64,000 nucleotides of DNA. Source: Ophthalmolycus amberensis (Eukaryota; Chordata; Actinopteri; Perciformes; Zoarcidae). The position numbers were made by a program, and so were the translations under genes. The stretch covers positions 30,001-94,000 of the forward strand of contig JAFEUB010001560.1 of the NCBI GenBank assembly GCA_024529925.1, written 5' to 3'. The notes beneath the pieces are model-generated. The model did no database searches. It was given only the letters and a program-made list of their open reading frames with translations, and was not told where the DNA came from. This document shows, one piece after another, positions 33,339 through 44,369 of the stretch; positions within the stretch are counted from its first letter, which is position 1, and each line of letters opens with the position of its first letter.

Positions 33339-34250
33339 TTATGTTTTCAGCCGTGCAATATGATTTGGTAATCTCGCGGATGCGCTGCAGTTTCGTGATT
33401 GGAAGATGCAGGATTCCATGTCTATTGTATCGAGCATGATGCCCAGGAACTCCAGACGTGTGTCTGGCCCCATGGTTTTCTCATCCGTGAGTGGAATGCC
33501 AAGTGAGTGGAAACAACGTTTCAACTTATCTAGCAAAGAGCCTGAACTATCGTGTGGGGATTCTATGAGCAGGAAATCATCCAGCAGATGAAGGACAGCC
33601 GGGACCCTGACTCTATTAAGTAGTATCCAGCAAAGCGCTTCGGACACTTGGTTGAAGATAAATGGGCTGCTTTTGCACCCGAAAGTCAACCGCTCCCCGA
33701 AATAGAAATTGGAATCCCACCTGATTCCTAAGAGATGCCACTGGGAAGGATGGATCAGCACAATTTTGAACGCGTCTGTGATGTCTGCTTTGGAGAGCCA
33801 TGCGCCTTGACCGGCTAGTTTTATTAATTTAATGGCATTGTCAACCGAGGCGTAATGGAGAGAGAATAGCTCGGAAGGGATGAGGCTGTTAACGCTTGGA
33901 AGTGGGCAGGAACGAGGAGCGGACAGATCGAAGATGAATCTTTTCTTCCCGAGTACTTACCCGTGGCTATCCCGATAGGACTGGTGCGAAACACGGGGAA
34001 TGGAGAGGACTTGAAGGGGCCAATTATGTACTTTTTCTTATCCTCTTTCTCGATCAACTGGAAAAACGTATCTGGATCATTTACCGCTGACTAAATTCCA
34101 GGCTGATTCTTAGCCACATACGTTTCAGTAGGCATAGCAAGGACTCCAACGCGGAAACCTTGTGACAAGCCCGTAAGCAGATAGTCCACAAACACAGTCA
34201 GGATGAGAGGAAAGTTCAATCGACAGTGACTGGAGATGTATTGGTGTAGA
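33339..34250 (-). pseudogene. DIRS/Ngaro reverse transcriptase part
   Basis: The longest open piece (33761-33339) reads LIHPSQWHLLGIRWDSNFYF, then CKSSPFIFNQVSEALCW, then VLHLLDDFLLIESP. LLDD replaces the usual Y-x-DD. Upstream pieces are in other frames (LAGQGAWLSKADITDAFKI, TVFVDYLLTG), and the thumb continues in another frame toward 33240 (SLLGHLNFDMRVIPQGRS). Confidence 0.75.
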
Positions 34251-34251
34251 G

Positions 34252-36617
34252 CAGCGGTTCCCAAACTTTTTAGGCCACGCACCCCTTCTACAGCCCGACC
34301 GGGTTCACGCACCCCCAAACCCCCCCCCCCCCCCCCCCCCCGACAATAAAAAAAAAAGCCTATTTATAGCCGCATTAAAATCGGACCAATGAGAGAACAG
34401 TTTGCTCGCGCGTGGCGTTTGTTTACAAGATTTAGTCCGCTGTTAAATGTTGCAGTGTGAACACAAACCGAACAAAGGGGCAACTGCAACATTGTATCAT
34501 ATTAATCCCTGAATCGGAACAAAGCAAACGAACTACGGGTGTGAAAACGCCCTGAAACACTGCAACAAAGTTTCAATAAATTTCAGTTACACAAGGCGTC
34601 ACTTTTAAAGAGCAATCAGGATGGCGAGGACACACGCACAGGCTCAGAGGCAGATTGCATCACATTTAATTTACAATTAACCATAGCGGTTACATTAATC
34701 TGAATGAAATTACAATACAGTTACACATCACGACTGATCATCAGAGGTAGGGGACTGAACTGGATACAGGAATACAATTATGTAAGACAGCAAGAGGCAA
34801 CACCATGCCACAGTTGCCACCAGGCAACACCATGCAAAGTACACATATTTACTCTGTAATTTGAAATTACTTAAACACAGTAAGCCACAGAAAGTCCTCG
34901 TCATGCAGATTGGACGCCAAATGAAACGGGTTGTCCTCAAAAAACTGCTGAAGTTCGTGCCGCAGTTCAAAAAGCCTTGTCAACACCTTGGACAACCAAC
35001 GCACTTCAGTATGCAGCAGCAGTGCTTTGTGTTCGCTGCCCATCTCATTGCATAACAGTGTGAACAGTCTTGAATTTAGCGGGCGCGCTTTAATGAAGGT
35101 CACCAGTTTCACAGCATCATTGAGGACTGAAAGTAGATCAGCTGGCATGTTTTTGGCTGCGAGGGCCTCCCTGTGAACACTGCAATGTAACCAGAGAATG
35201 GATGGACAGACTTTCCTGATGTGAGCTATAAGCCCTGTGTGCTTCCCCGTCATCGATTTTGCCCCGTCAGTGCAGATTCCCACGCAGCGTGTCCAGTCGA
35301 TCCCATTGGTCCTCATAAAGATGTCAATTAAATTGAAGATTTCTTGTCCTGTTGTTCGGGTAGCAAGGGGCCGACAGAACAAAAAATCTTCCTGCACCGT
35401 GCCTTCGAAAAGGTAACTGACGTACACCATAAGATTGGCAAGATTGGCCACATCTGTAGACTCGTCTACTTGCAGAGAGTAAAACTCACTCTTCTTCACG
35501 CGACCGACTAACGTAGCCAGGATGTCTTCGGACAAAGCATCGATGCGGCGCGACACAGTGTTGTTGGACACCGGGATCATGTCCAACTTTTTTGCTTCTC
35601 TCTCCCCAATCATACATTCCACCATCTCTTTGGCAGCTGGCAAGCACACGTCTTCGGCGATTGTGTGAGGTAGCCCCTTTCTCGCTATTCTGTAACTGAC
35701 CAGATATGAAGCCCGTAGTGCGTTATTTGTAGACCCAACACATGAATGAGACTGCAGTTGTTTTTGGCTGTTTTGTAACTCCTCCAATTTCGATTTAAAA
35801 TATGTAAGGGGCTTTTGACTTGCACTGGCATGCTTGGTGTACAGGTGGCGACGTAAATAAGAGGGCTTCAGACAGCTGTTAGCCAGAACCTCACTGCACA
35901 CCACGCAGTGTGGCTTTGGGCAATCTGCATTGCCAATCCAAGTGAAGCCCAGGTCCAAATACTTTTCATCATATTTCCTCTTTTTTTTCCCGGTCTGATG
36001 CTCACTCTCGTTTCCTCTTTTTTCACCTTGACTCGATGGGCCTATGTGCTCCCGATTTGTCTGTGCTATCCCTTCCTCCTTTTCGGTCTCCTTCCGTCTC
36101 ATCTTCCTCTGACTCCTGTTCGATTTCTTCTCCCGGTCTCTCCCCAACGCACCTCTCCGTTTCTCTCGCCTCCGATTCCTCTCTCTCTCTCTGTCCCTCT
36201 CCTCTTTTACGACTGATAGCTTCAGATGTCCCACCTGACAGTTTCCCCGATTTCAGCCAGTTTAGCATATTTAAATGAATGTTGCTGAATGAATGAAGTT
36301 CGCTGTTAGCTGACGTTAGCTGCACAAGCTAGGCTGGCTAGTGTGTACAACTGGCGGCAGGCGGCAAGACTGGCGGAAGGAGCTCAAGTGCATTTATTAA
36401 ATTGTACGTTTTTAATTTTAAATCTTACAAAGGGAATTTTTATAATTCATGTTTTTGTTTTGTGAAAAATTCCACTTTTTAAATTAAAATTACATTTATT
36501 TTTTATATTTAATATTATTACACCATTAGACCACCATTACATTTTTCCTCTCGCGCACCCCCTAGAGGCAGCTCGCGCATCCCCAGGGGTGCGCGCACCA
36601 CACTTTGGGAATCCCTG
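34252..36617 (-). mobile_element. hAT element (ZBED5-like), 2.37 kb
   Basis: Ends CAGCGGTTCCCAAA and TTTGGGAATCCCTG are inverted, with perfect 8-bp duplications GTGTAGAG at 34244-34251 and 36618-36625. It splits the DIRS element. It carries a long transposase frame on the minus strand, a poly-C run near 34321-34340, and GC-rich terminal sequence at both ends. Confidence 0.92.
34864..36268 (-). pseudogene. ZBED5-like hAT transposase, N-terminal two-thirds
   Basis: The likely start is the ATG at 36268 (MLNWLKSGKLSGG), leading into an acidic and basic N-terminus. A frameshift near 36025 moves to the frame that then stays open to 34867. A BED-type finger reads CVVCSEVLANSC...RRHLYTKH. The RNase H-fold core shows YSLQVDESTDV (first Asp) and GICTDGAKSMTGKHTG (second Asp), then CSVHREALAAK. 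The frame stops at WLTVFK, before the helical insertion end and the hATC dimerisation domain, so about 150-200 residues are missing compared with ZBED5-like proteins. Not expected to transpose. Confidence 0.82.
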
Positions 36618-36660
36618 GTGTAGAGGGATGCGGTTTCAAAATGTTTTTGCAAAATGCAAA

Positions 36661-36918
36661 AAAAAATAAAAAATTTAAAAAAGATTCTTTTTTTTTTTTT
36701 TTGGAAAAATAATTAAAAGTTAGACTTGAAAATAAAACTATCCCCATGGTCGAAATTATGAGATAGAAAGTTGAAATTGTGAGATAGAAAGTTGAAATTA
36801 TGAGATGGCATGTTGTCTGTGTACCGACATTAAAACTATCACAACAGGTGGACAGGAGAGGCAACAGCCCGAAAAGCGGTTTTCCAACAATTGAAAAAGA
36901 TCGACAAATAATCCCAAA
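36661..36918 (+). other. Low-complexity flank
   Basis: A-rich and T-rich runs near 36650-36710 and three copies of the unit GAGATAGAAAGTTGAAATT/GTG near 36755-36805. Confidence 0.6.
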
Positions 36919-37475
36919 ATGTCCACGAAGAGAAAAATTGATGCAGAGGGAAGAAAATGTAATGAAAGATGGGAAAGCGAATACATGTTTGTGCTTCAAG
37001 GAGAGAAACGGGTCTGTCTTCTGTGTTATGAGGCGTGTCGGTGATGAAGGAATACAATTCACGTCGGCATTTTGACACCAAACACGGAGCTAAATTTAGC
37101 CTCCAAGAAAAACATCAAATTGTCCAAGAATTAAAAGGCAGACTGCAATCACAGCAGAATATATTTACACAGCTACAGCCCAGTGCATGCTAAAGGTATG
37201 TGAGCAGAGCTCCGACCAGATACAGACTTTTACAAATGTCAGTTTGTGAAGAAACACCATCGCAGACCGAGTTCATGAACTAGCAGCAATCTAACAACAC
37301 AGCTAGCTAAGAGACGAGCAGGTACTTGTGTTTTTAATTAGCTGTTGATGAAAGCACAGACAACACTGGATACAGAGCATCTATCCATGTTTATCAGACC
37401 TGACTCTCAGTGAGGAGCTCTTGGATGTAGCTGCCATGCACGGGATGACGACGGGGAGGAACATTAGTGATGCAG
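36919..37475 (+). pseudogene. BED-type hAT transposase pseudogene
   Basis: MSTKRKIDAEGRKCNERWES starts at 36919, followed by RVCLLCYEA, then after a frameshift RRHFDTKHGAKFSLQEKHQI and QELKGRLQSQQN. Further on LAVDESTDNTG near 37340 gives the first catalytic Asp block, then LSEELLDV in another frame. Stops are frequent. Similar to GTF2IRD2/EPM2AIP1-type hAT proteins. Confidence 0.72.
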
Positions 37476-38170
37476 AGAGGTGACACAAATATCTTTGAAC
37501 AAAGTTAATGTTATAACTTGTGTTTGATATTTGTCTTTGTTATTTTCTTTAGTAGTTTGATCTTTGACAGAGTAATGTGGGTTTCTTAACCCTCAATTAA
37601 AATGATTTGTTATAATAACAGAAATGTGTTTAAATATCATTTTTCATTTATATAACTGCATGTACAATATTTTTACACTTAAATAAACAATAATCAAATG
37701 CAGAGAGAGTTATTTAACAATATGTTAGGGAGAAGTTAGAAGTTACTTAAAAGTGCACGCCCCCAATCAGCTGATAGAGTAATTACAAGGAGAGGAGAGA
37801 CAGAGATTACGAGTGAGTGTCTTCCTGTCTGAACTTGCGCTTGAGCTACATATAATTTAATTCCATCAAAAAAGTTTCATGAAGTTTGGCATTTGTAAAC
37901 ATGAATGTTACATATCGACAATAAATTTTTTTTTTTTTTACAAATTTCGGGTTTGATGGTGAACGCACCATCAAACACCATCACACTGGCGTGCAGTGTG
38001 TTGGAGGGGCCTGTAGTTGAGTGTTAGGACAGTAGAGTTTGCCAATATATCTGTCCACCATTAACAGCAGATCCTGTATTTGTTCAGTTAGTCAATGTAG
38101 TATAATCTCTCCTGCCCAATTACACACACTACAATAAGCATTATAAGACAATAAATAAGGACAGCCTTAC
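37476..38170. other. Unclassified, with hairpin
   Basis: AATAAA followed by a T run near 37922. A perfect hairpin GTTTGATGGTG-AACG-CACCATCAAAC lies at about 37950-37975. No coding signal. Confidence 0.5.
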
Positions 38171-38956
38171 CTCCTCAATGGAAAAAAGTGCAGGCCATCT
38201 CTCCTGCCCCTCTACTACCTCTCTCCGTCTAAGGGAAAAGGTCAGCTGTTGTGGATAATCTGGGATGATTGACCTCCTCCCGTTTGGGCGTTTTTCTGTT
38301 GACATCTACCTCAATGCAGCCCGCCTGACGCAGCTTTGACCTGTAGTTTCTAAGCTTGTACTTGATACTTGTTTTCCATCCATCATAGCCCTTAATGCTA
38401 CCTGGCTCCTTCAGACACGGATACTTGAGAACCAATGAAGAGGCAACTGATTCAAGTTCATCTTTCTCTGGGTAGCTTTTGATTTCAAAAATTGCTTGTG
38501 CAAGTTTATTCAAAATTTCCATTTTAATGTCTCTTGTCACATCAAGGCCTTTCTTTGACTTTTCGTGTGTCTCATTGCCCTGACGCAATTTCAGTTCAAC
38601 ATTATATGAGAATTTAGGAATAGGGAATGGAGAGGGCTACTCTGCAACATGCCATACATTGCTCCTAATAGAATCTGAATGGCTGGAACTGAAATCTTCA
38701 GAGTGAATACTTGCTGTATCAAGAGAGGAGACTGAACCAATGGAACTGTTGCTGGATTGGTTAGGTGGTGATGAATCACAGTTCCACATAATAGGATGCT
38801 GCATGCTCGGCTGATAATTCAGACATTGCTGTCAAGTTACATAGTGCATTTCCAAACTCTGGATCCTCAAACTGCAGTGAAAAATCACCTTCAATTTCGA
38901 GTTTCTCTTTAAGTTCATCAATTGCCTGCCGGGCTTCTTTGGAGGACACGACTACC
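38171..38956 (-). pseudogene. SAMD3-like fish multicopy family, decayed exon
   Basis: The minus-strand reading starts after a TTGGGTAG acceptor-like sequence: SSKEARQAIDELKEKLEIEG, a frameshift after SYYVEL, a Ser-rich stretch, TAG at about 38624, then PIPKFSYNVELKLRQGNETH. The open part to 38229 gives DVTRDIKMEILNKLAQAIFE, YPEKDELESVASSLV and GYDGWKTSIKYKLRNYRSKL. One more frameshift leads to ERWPALFSIEE and a GTAAGG donor. I recognise this pattern from fish proteins annotated as SAMD3-like, which exist in many copies and may be transposon-borne. Three lesions make this copy a pseudogene. Confidence 0.6.
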
Positions 38957-39198
38957 CAAAGTAACAATGTATAAAATAGATATAGAATATAGTCATAAAA
39001 AAATAGAGAAAATAGTCACACCTATTTAGAAAACATCTGAATTCTTGAAGAGATCACAGTGGTATTTTTACTTTTTAACTCACTCACTAAAAGAATCAAT
39101 TATCAAAATAATTTATCAATTTGCTTCATCAAATAATCAAGTAATTGTTTCAGCATCACTATAATCGAATACTTAAAATTTTATAGAAATGTTAAAAC

Positions 39199-39974
39199 TA
39201 GTGCTGGGCAACGATTAAAATATTTAATCGCGATTAATCGCATGGATTGTTTGCGATTAATCGCATTGTTATGGCAAAGTTCAATAATGAATTCAAAAGT
39301 AGTGTATTTATTTTAAAAGTACTGCTATATGAACAAAAGGGCAATAACATTTGGTTCACGAGATGCAGGTAGCATGCTTTATACTTAATGTGAATATAAT
39401 TCATACTTTGTTGGCATCTTATTCTGAAAACCGGATGTTCATCTGAAGAAACCGGATGTTGTCTCACGTTAATGTTTCCGCTAACTTTCAAAGTCCTTCG
39501 CTCGCTCCCGATCTGTGCCGTTTTAATGCGTTTACCGTGAATTTCAGCATATAGGTGCACTAAAATGTAAGTGTCTGCTGAGTTGACCACGGATATCTGA
39601 GTGTCTGCGGCAACCCTGAAGGGACTTCATATCTCCAATACAAAACGATAAACATGAGACAGTCTGTTACAATAATAATAAATAAGAAATACTTACCTGT
39701 TTTTTTTTTTTTTTTAATTATTATTATTATTTTTGTTTTTCCCATCTCAAAAGGCTGAAGGACATACACACACACACATACACACACACACACACACACA
39801 TACATACATACACAACTGACTATAGGATGTTTGCTGGCTTGTCTTTCAATTTAAAAAAACAAAAAAAGAATTATAATAAATTTTAAAAATGCGTTAACGC
39901 GAGATAAAATAATTGTTGGCGTTAATTGATGATTGCGTTAACGCGAAATTAACGCGTTAACTTGCCCAGCACTA
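39199..39974. mobile_element. hAT MITE, 776 bp, intact ends
   Basis: TAGTGCTGGGCAA and TTGCCCAGCACTA are inverted ends, flanked by perfect 8-bp duplications GTTAAAAC (39191-39198 and 39975-39982). Both sides carry TTAATCGCGATTAA or GTTAACGCG-like palindromic motifs. The interior has a T run and a CA microsatellite near 39697-39812. A truncated reverse copy lies at 12645-12820. Confidence 0.93.
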
Positions 39975-40057
39975 GTTAAAACTAGACAAGATTATCTTGA
40001 ATGAACCCTTTTTAGTCTTAACAGCTGGCACAAGACAACATACCATTTTGAGTTGCT

Positions 40058-40348
40058 TTAATGGAGAATGAATGTCCTTGTGGTCACCATCAACTTTCCA
40101 CCAACTGTGTATGTTGCTAGAGGGTGGTAATCCGTCAGCACATCTGGATCCTGGATGACAAGTTCTGAACAGTGGCACCGGAAATGTTCAATGTACCAGG
40201 AAGAGAGTATTTTACAAATGAATGCCACTTCCTCCGTGTTGACAAGAATAGTCACAATCTTATGGAATTCTGAGAGGCCAAAAAGGTGTGATCTTGAGAG
40301 GTGTGATCCTAATGCACCGGGTGTTTTAAATACAAGGCCAGTGTGCAC
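40058..40348 (-). pseudogene. Exon-like piece of the same SAMD3-like family
   Basis: An open minus-strand frame reads LVFKTPGALGSHLSRSHL (the tail of a C2H2-like finger), then VAFICKILSSWYIEHFRCHC and DYHPLATYTVGGKLMVTTR. I associate this with the upstream exons of the SAMD3-like multicopy proteins. AAAATG|GTATGT near 40045 could be its donor. It is on the same strand as 38171-38956 and the MITE at 39199 lies between them, as if inserted in the intron. Confidence 0.45.
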
Positions 40349-40439
40349 CTTTTCCGTGACGAAGACGATAATGTTTCAGAAGAATCTCTTGACTGGAGCT
40401 TGCGAATTTGCCCCCTGAAACAGAGACCCATATAGGACA

Positions 40440-40920
40440 TATTCAGTTTTGAAAAGCATTTAAGCTGCAGACCTTGTAATTTGCAAATATATAATAACTA
40501 CCAATATGACACACATCCCACTGAAGCCGTAACAACTCCATCCATGTGACTGAATAGATAATGGCCAGGTTGAATCTGTCATACAGGAGGAAGAGGATGA
40601 GCAAAATGGCCAACTGAAAACGTAACAGGAAAAACATACAAGAAAGGATGGCACTGCTGTATTGAGTGACAGTGATTTATACTTTTCTTAATGAACACAA
40701 AACAAACACACCTAATGGTTCTATGACATTTTATATCATATCAAATCATTTTCAGAGGCAAAAAAAAAGGTAAAAACATTTTGTTGATAGAGAAAACCTG
40801 TCTAAGGATCATACAAAGAACGCCAATTCCTTTATAGGTGCTTTAGAAACAGGAGGTCTTCAAAATCTTAATTTGAGTATATATTTTGACAGCCAAATCT
40901 AATTCTTTATGATATTAAAA
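40440..40920 (-). other. Possible minus-strand exon and flank, unassigned
   Basis: After a TACGTTTTCAG acceptor-like sequence, the minus strand gives LAILLILFLLYDRFNLAIIY...MELLRLQWDV up to a possible donor near 40490. This is a hydrophobic segment with a conserved-looking tail. I cannot match it to a family; chance is possible. Confidence 0.25.
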
Positions 40921-41660
40921 CCTTTTAAGCCCGAGAGGGGCACTGGTACCGTTTCCGAGGTTCCGAATGGACTTATCATCAAGAAATATGAAAATTGGTC
41001 CATACATGTAAAATATTGAAAAAAAAAATAGTCTGGGCAAAATCACCATGCAAGTCATTTTACGCAATTATACACGGTTATACACAAACTAATTCAATAC
41101 ACTAGAAGATTTATCACAATATCAGGATTTTTGGCCAAAAAATCCGCCAGCTATGCACCCGAAATTCATCTTTCATCACAAATCCGGCCTCGACCAAGGC
41201 GGAAGGATACATCATGCCACATGAGCGCTCAAAACGGGGTCGAACCAGCGTGTCCAAACTGACTTCCGACAAAGCATTCAAAATGTACAGCACAAAGCCC
41301 AAGAAAGGTCACACTGCTCTGCAGAAATAAAATTGAAAATCTCCATACCTTTTGGCGATTTTCGTCCGGAAAAAAACAGTTAATCCAGTGAAAGTTGGTA
41401 CCGCTCTCTGTGCCATTTCCTGCTTCGTGTGCCTGCATTGGAATGAATGCGCTGAGACGTTCCATGTGGGAACAGGGCGGATCTTTCGACTGAACCAACT
41501 TGTTTTTCGCATGGGGGTCGAGCCCACTTTATCAAGATTTTTACTGACTAATCGCCCTCGACGTTCCAAATAACACCCCTGACGGTTTCAATGGACTATT
41601 CCGGACCTAACAACGTGTCATACGACTAAATCCACCATTCACAGGACTTAAAAATCCCAC
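40921..41660. other. Unclassified island open on both strands
   Basis: Less AT-rich than its surroundings, beginning TTTTAAGCCCGAGAGGGGCAC. Open frames of 62-89 codons occur on both strands without known motifs. TTAA at the left edge is reminiscent of piggyBac targets, but no matching right terminus was identified. Confidence 0.3.
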
Positions 41661-42330
41661 ATAGACACTGAGTCGCAGCAGATTTTTTTCAAGGATGAGA
41701 CATCTGACATCTGGAAATAACTGAACATGACTGAAAATTATTGCAAACTGCTTTATTACGATGTATTGAACACTCTTAGTGATAAAGAAAGTGAATATAT
41801 AGTTAATATGTAGTTATATAGTATATAAAATTAGAATAGAGCAGGGCAAAATCTGGTTCCGAAAATCAGAATATTGTTTGAAATTCTGTACTCAGGACCT
41901 CATTTTATGCTGGCCTGCTAAGTAAAATTAGCTTGGAGAGACCACAAACCTGTTGTGCTATGACTGTGGAGTGATTTTAGGGTTCATTTGGCATTATTTA
42001 AAAAAAAAAAATGTTCAATGCAGGTGCTTTTTTTCAGGCGAACATGAAACCTTTTCAGTTTGAGCTATGCCATAAGTGTATCAGTTATTAACCAGTAACA
42101 TATACACAATAATTACATAATTGAACACATCTCACAAGTGTTACCTGTATTCTGGCATCAAAATTATTAAAATAGACCTTGTAGTTAGAGCTGGGGACTC
42201 TCTTGAGTATGGGAATGCAGTTTTCGAGCAGAGGCCAAAAAAATAGGGCTAGGAGGCATAGGGCTATAGAGGTAAAAACCATTGTTTCTTTATCAAATCA
42301 AAGCACAGCCCATACAGTATAAACGCCTCC
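41661..42330 (-). other. Intronic; possible small signal-peptide-like exon
   Basis: At 42282-42140 the minus strand reads MVFTSIALCLLALFFWPLLE and continues to NFDARIQ, then a CAG|GTAACA donor-like site. This is shaped like a first exon with a signal peptide or membrane anchor, but no downstream partner is established. Confidence 0.25.
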
Positions 42331-43080
42331 GTTTTTGCTCAGAGCTCACACGTGATCTGCGGAGACTACGGCAAACGGCGGCAAGCATGAGTATAAACAA
42401 AGCTTTTCCAGTTCACATGCGCCAGCCCCACAGTCACAAACCCCTGCAATACTGATGTTAAAGAATGCTTCACAGGCCGGCTCTTTTTCCTTTACTCTGA
42501 ACAAAGTGAATGTAACACGTTCGGTTACCACCGTGGGGTTTGTTAGCACAAGGACACCAGCATACAGTTTCTCAATGTCTTTATTTTTCCACAGTTCAGT
42601 CCGTCCACGGCCGTGCACTCTCCGCGCCTCCAAGTGCACGCGCCGCGTATGCTCTGTGGTTTGTCTGTAGTCTTTTCTGCAGTTCTCCCAGCCTGTGTCT
42701 CCGGCTCTCCTACCGTCTCGCTCCGCCATCACTTTTTGTGTTTTTATAGCAGAGAGACACAATTAACGATTGATTAAAGCTGAGGCTAATTAACGTTACT
42801 GCTTCGGCCCGTTGCTGCAATACACCAGCGCAATAGTGGACACTTGAATTGTATTTGTTTAACACAGTCTTGGTGTCGAATACTCTTTACCTGGCTATGA
42901 CGGTTACGTTCACGTACAAGCCAGTATAATGTTATAACTTTGAGTTGTACATTTTTTACACTGCCTCTTTAATGTATATTAACGCGGTAATGTATATAAC
43001 GTTATGTATGTTTTGTGTATAACGTGGGGACATGAAATATGGGGCGATATCATTCCGTTTTGGGCGGCACCGGAGGTAAC
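42331..43080. other. Unclassified sequence left of the Gypsy element
   Basis: A 138-codon minus-strand frame (42762-42346) has no recognised domain. The last bases GTAAC form the target duplication of the next element. Confidence 0.4.
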
Positions 43081-43248
43081 TGTGATGTTCACAGTAGAAC
43101 CCCGCCACCTGGTGGGCGGAACAGGTTATACACAGTCAGTCAGCAAGACCGCATGAACAGCGTGTATACGAAGCTCGGAATAAAAGCCTATTGCAGTGCA
43201 TCAAGTCGTTGTTCGTCTGGGTCATAATTACAATACAGAAACATTACA
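43081..43248 (+). repeat. 5' LTR, 168 bp
   Basis: TGTGATGTTC...ACATTACA with a poly(A) signal GGAATAAAAGCC near 43180. GGTTATACACAGT may be TATA-like. Confidence 0.95.
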
Positions 43249-43394
43249 TTGGCGACGAGGAGTAAACGGAAGGACTCAAAGAGAGGAAAAAAAAACATGA
43301 GGGGAGAACGACGGACATGCGGATGAGTGCGGCTAGACCAAGCTAGCTAAGCTAACACAGACACGTGGATGGTAGTCGGCACACCGCAGCAAGA

Positions 43395-44369
43395 ATGGCA
43401 GGAAACACCGCTGCTCTCCCACCTTTCGACACCGAAACTGACCCTGTCTCTGTCGGACCTCGCTGGAATAAATGGGTGCAAAGGTTTGAAAATTACACCA
43501 TTGCAATGAACATTGGCGGAGATGCTAGGCTCAAAGCGTTATTGCTACATATAGCAGGAGAACGAGTGCATGATGTTTACGACACATTAGCGGCAGAAGA
43601 TGACGAATATGCAGACACAAAGCAGAAATTATCTGGATATTTCTCTCCTAAGAAAAACGTACAGTATCAAGTGTACATCTTCAGAAAAACTGTACAGGAA
43701 CCAGGAGAAAATGTGGACAGTTATCACACTAGGCTGAGGATGTTAGCTAAGAACTGTGAATTTGCAAGTGTCGAGGCAGAGATTAAAACTCAAATCATAC
43801 AAAGCTGTACATCATCCAGGCTACGCAGGAAAGCGCTAAGGGAGCCTGACCTTAGCCTAGATGAGCTTCTTGATCATGGAAGAACACTGGAACTGTCTGA
43901 AATGCAAGCGACTGGCATGGAAAGAGGCTCAACAGCTACAGTCAACTGGTTGGATCGAAAGACTACGCAGACGCATCCAAACAGCAGATGGTCGGAAAGA
44001 AGACGTTCTGACAACAGCTGCAGGAACTGTGGAGGTAGATATCCTCATGATGGTGAATGCCCTGCTAGAAACAAACAATGCAGAGCCTGTGGTAAACTAA
44101 ACCATTTTGCAAAGCAATGCCGTTCTAAAGCCGAAGACGGTGAGACAACACGAACGCAGTACAAGGCTAACCAACACCCTAAAAAAGTACATCACATAAC
44201 AAAGACGCCAGGTGAGGAAAAAGAGCACAACTCTTCCAGCAGTGATGATGCTTATGTTTTTGCAGTTGATGCTGACAATACCTCTGAGCTGCCACAGACT
44301 CACATCAAGCTGAATGGCAGTAGTATGCTAGTTTTAATTGATTCAGGAGCCACAGCAAACTGTCGGTGA
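43395..44369 (+). CDS. Gypsy Gag with start of protease
   Basis: The first ATG is at 43395 (AGNTAALPPFDTE). The capsid-like region covers about residues 20-190 (RWNKWVQRFENYTIAMNI, ...SYHTRLRMLAKNC). Two zinc knuckles follow near residues 212-250: CRNCGGRYPHDGEC and CRACGKLNHFAKQC. The retropepsin motif LIDSGATAN is reached in this frame, then the frame stops at once. Gag packages element RNA; the protease would process the polyprotein. Confidence 0.9.
   Translation: MAGNTAALPPFDTETDPVSVGPRWNKWVQRFENYTIAMNIGGDARLKALLLHIAGERVHDVYDTLAAEDDEYADTKQKLSGYFSPKKNVQYQVYIFRKTVQEPGENVDSYHTRLRMLAKNCEFASVEAEIKTQIIQSCTSSRLRRKALREPDLSLDELLDHGRTLELSEMQATGMERGSTATVNWLDRKTTQTHPNSRWSERRRSDNSCRNCGGRYPHDGECPARNKQCRACGKLNHFAKQCRSKAEDGETTRTQYKANQHPKKVHHITKTPGEEKEHNSSSSDDAYVFAVDADNTSELPQTHIKLNGSSMLVLIDSGATANCR

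Larger units (their letters stand above)
31290..36660 (-). mobile_element. DIRS/Ngaro-type retrotransposon, degenerate and nested
   Basis: Minus-strand order is an RT N-terminal region (FVDYLLTGLSQGFRVGVLA, 34190-34110; GPFKSSPFPVFRTSPIGIAT), RT palm with HLLDDFL, RNase H, then the start of a tyrosine recombinase domain (LFSNAAIKLLLKGIAKS near 31390-31440). This order is typical of DIRS/Ngaro elements, which use a recombinase instead of an integrase. Frameshifts and stops are scattered. Both ends are truncated. It is split by two hAT insertions with perfect target duplications. Confidence 0.78.
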
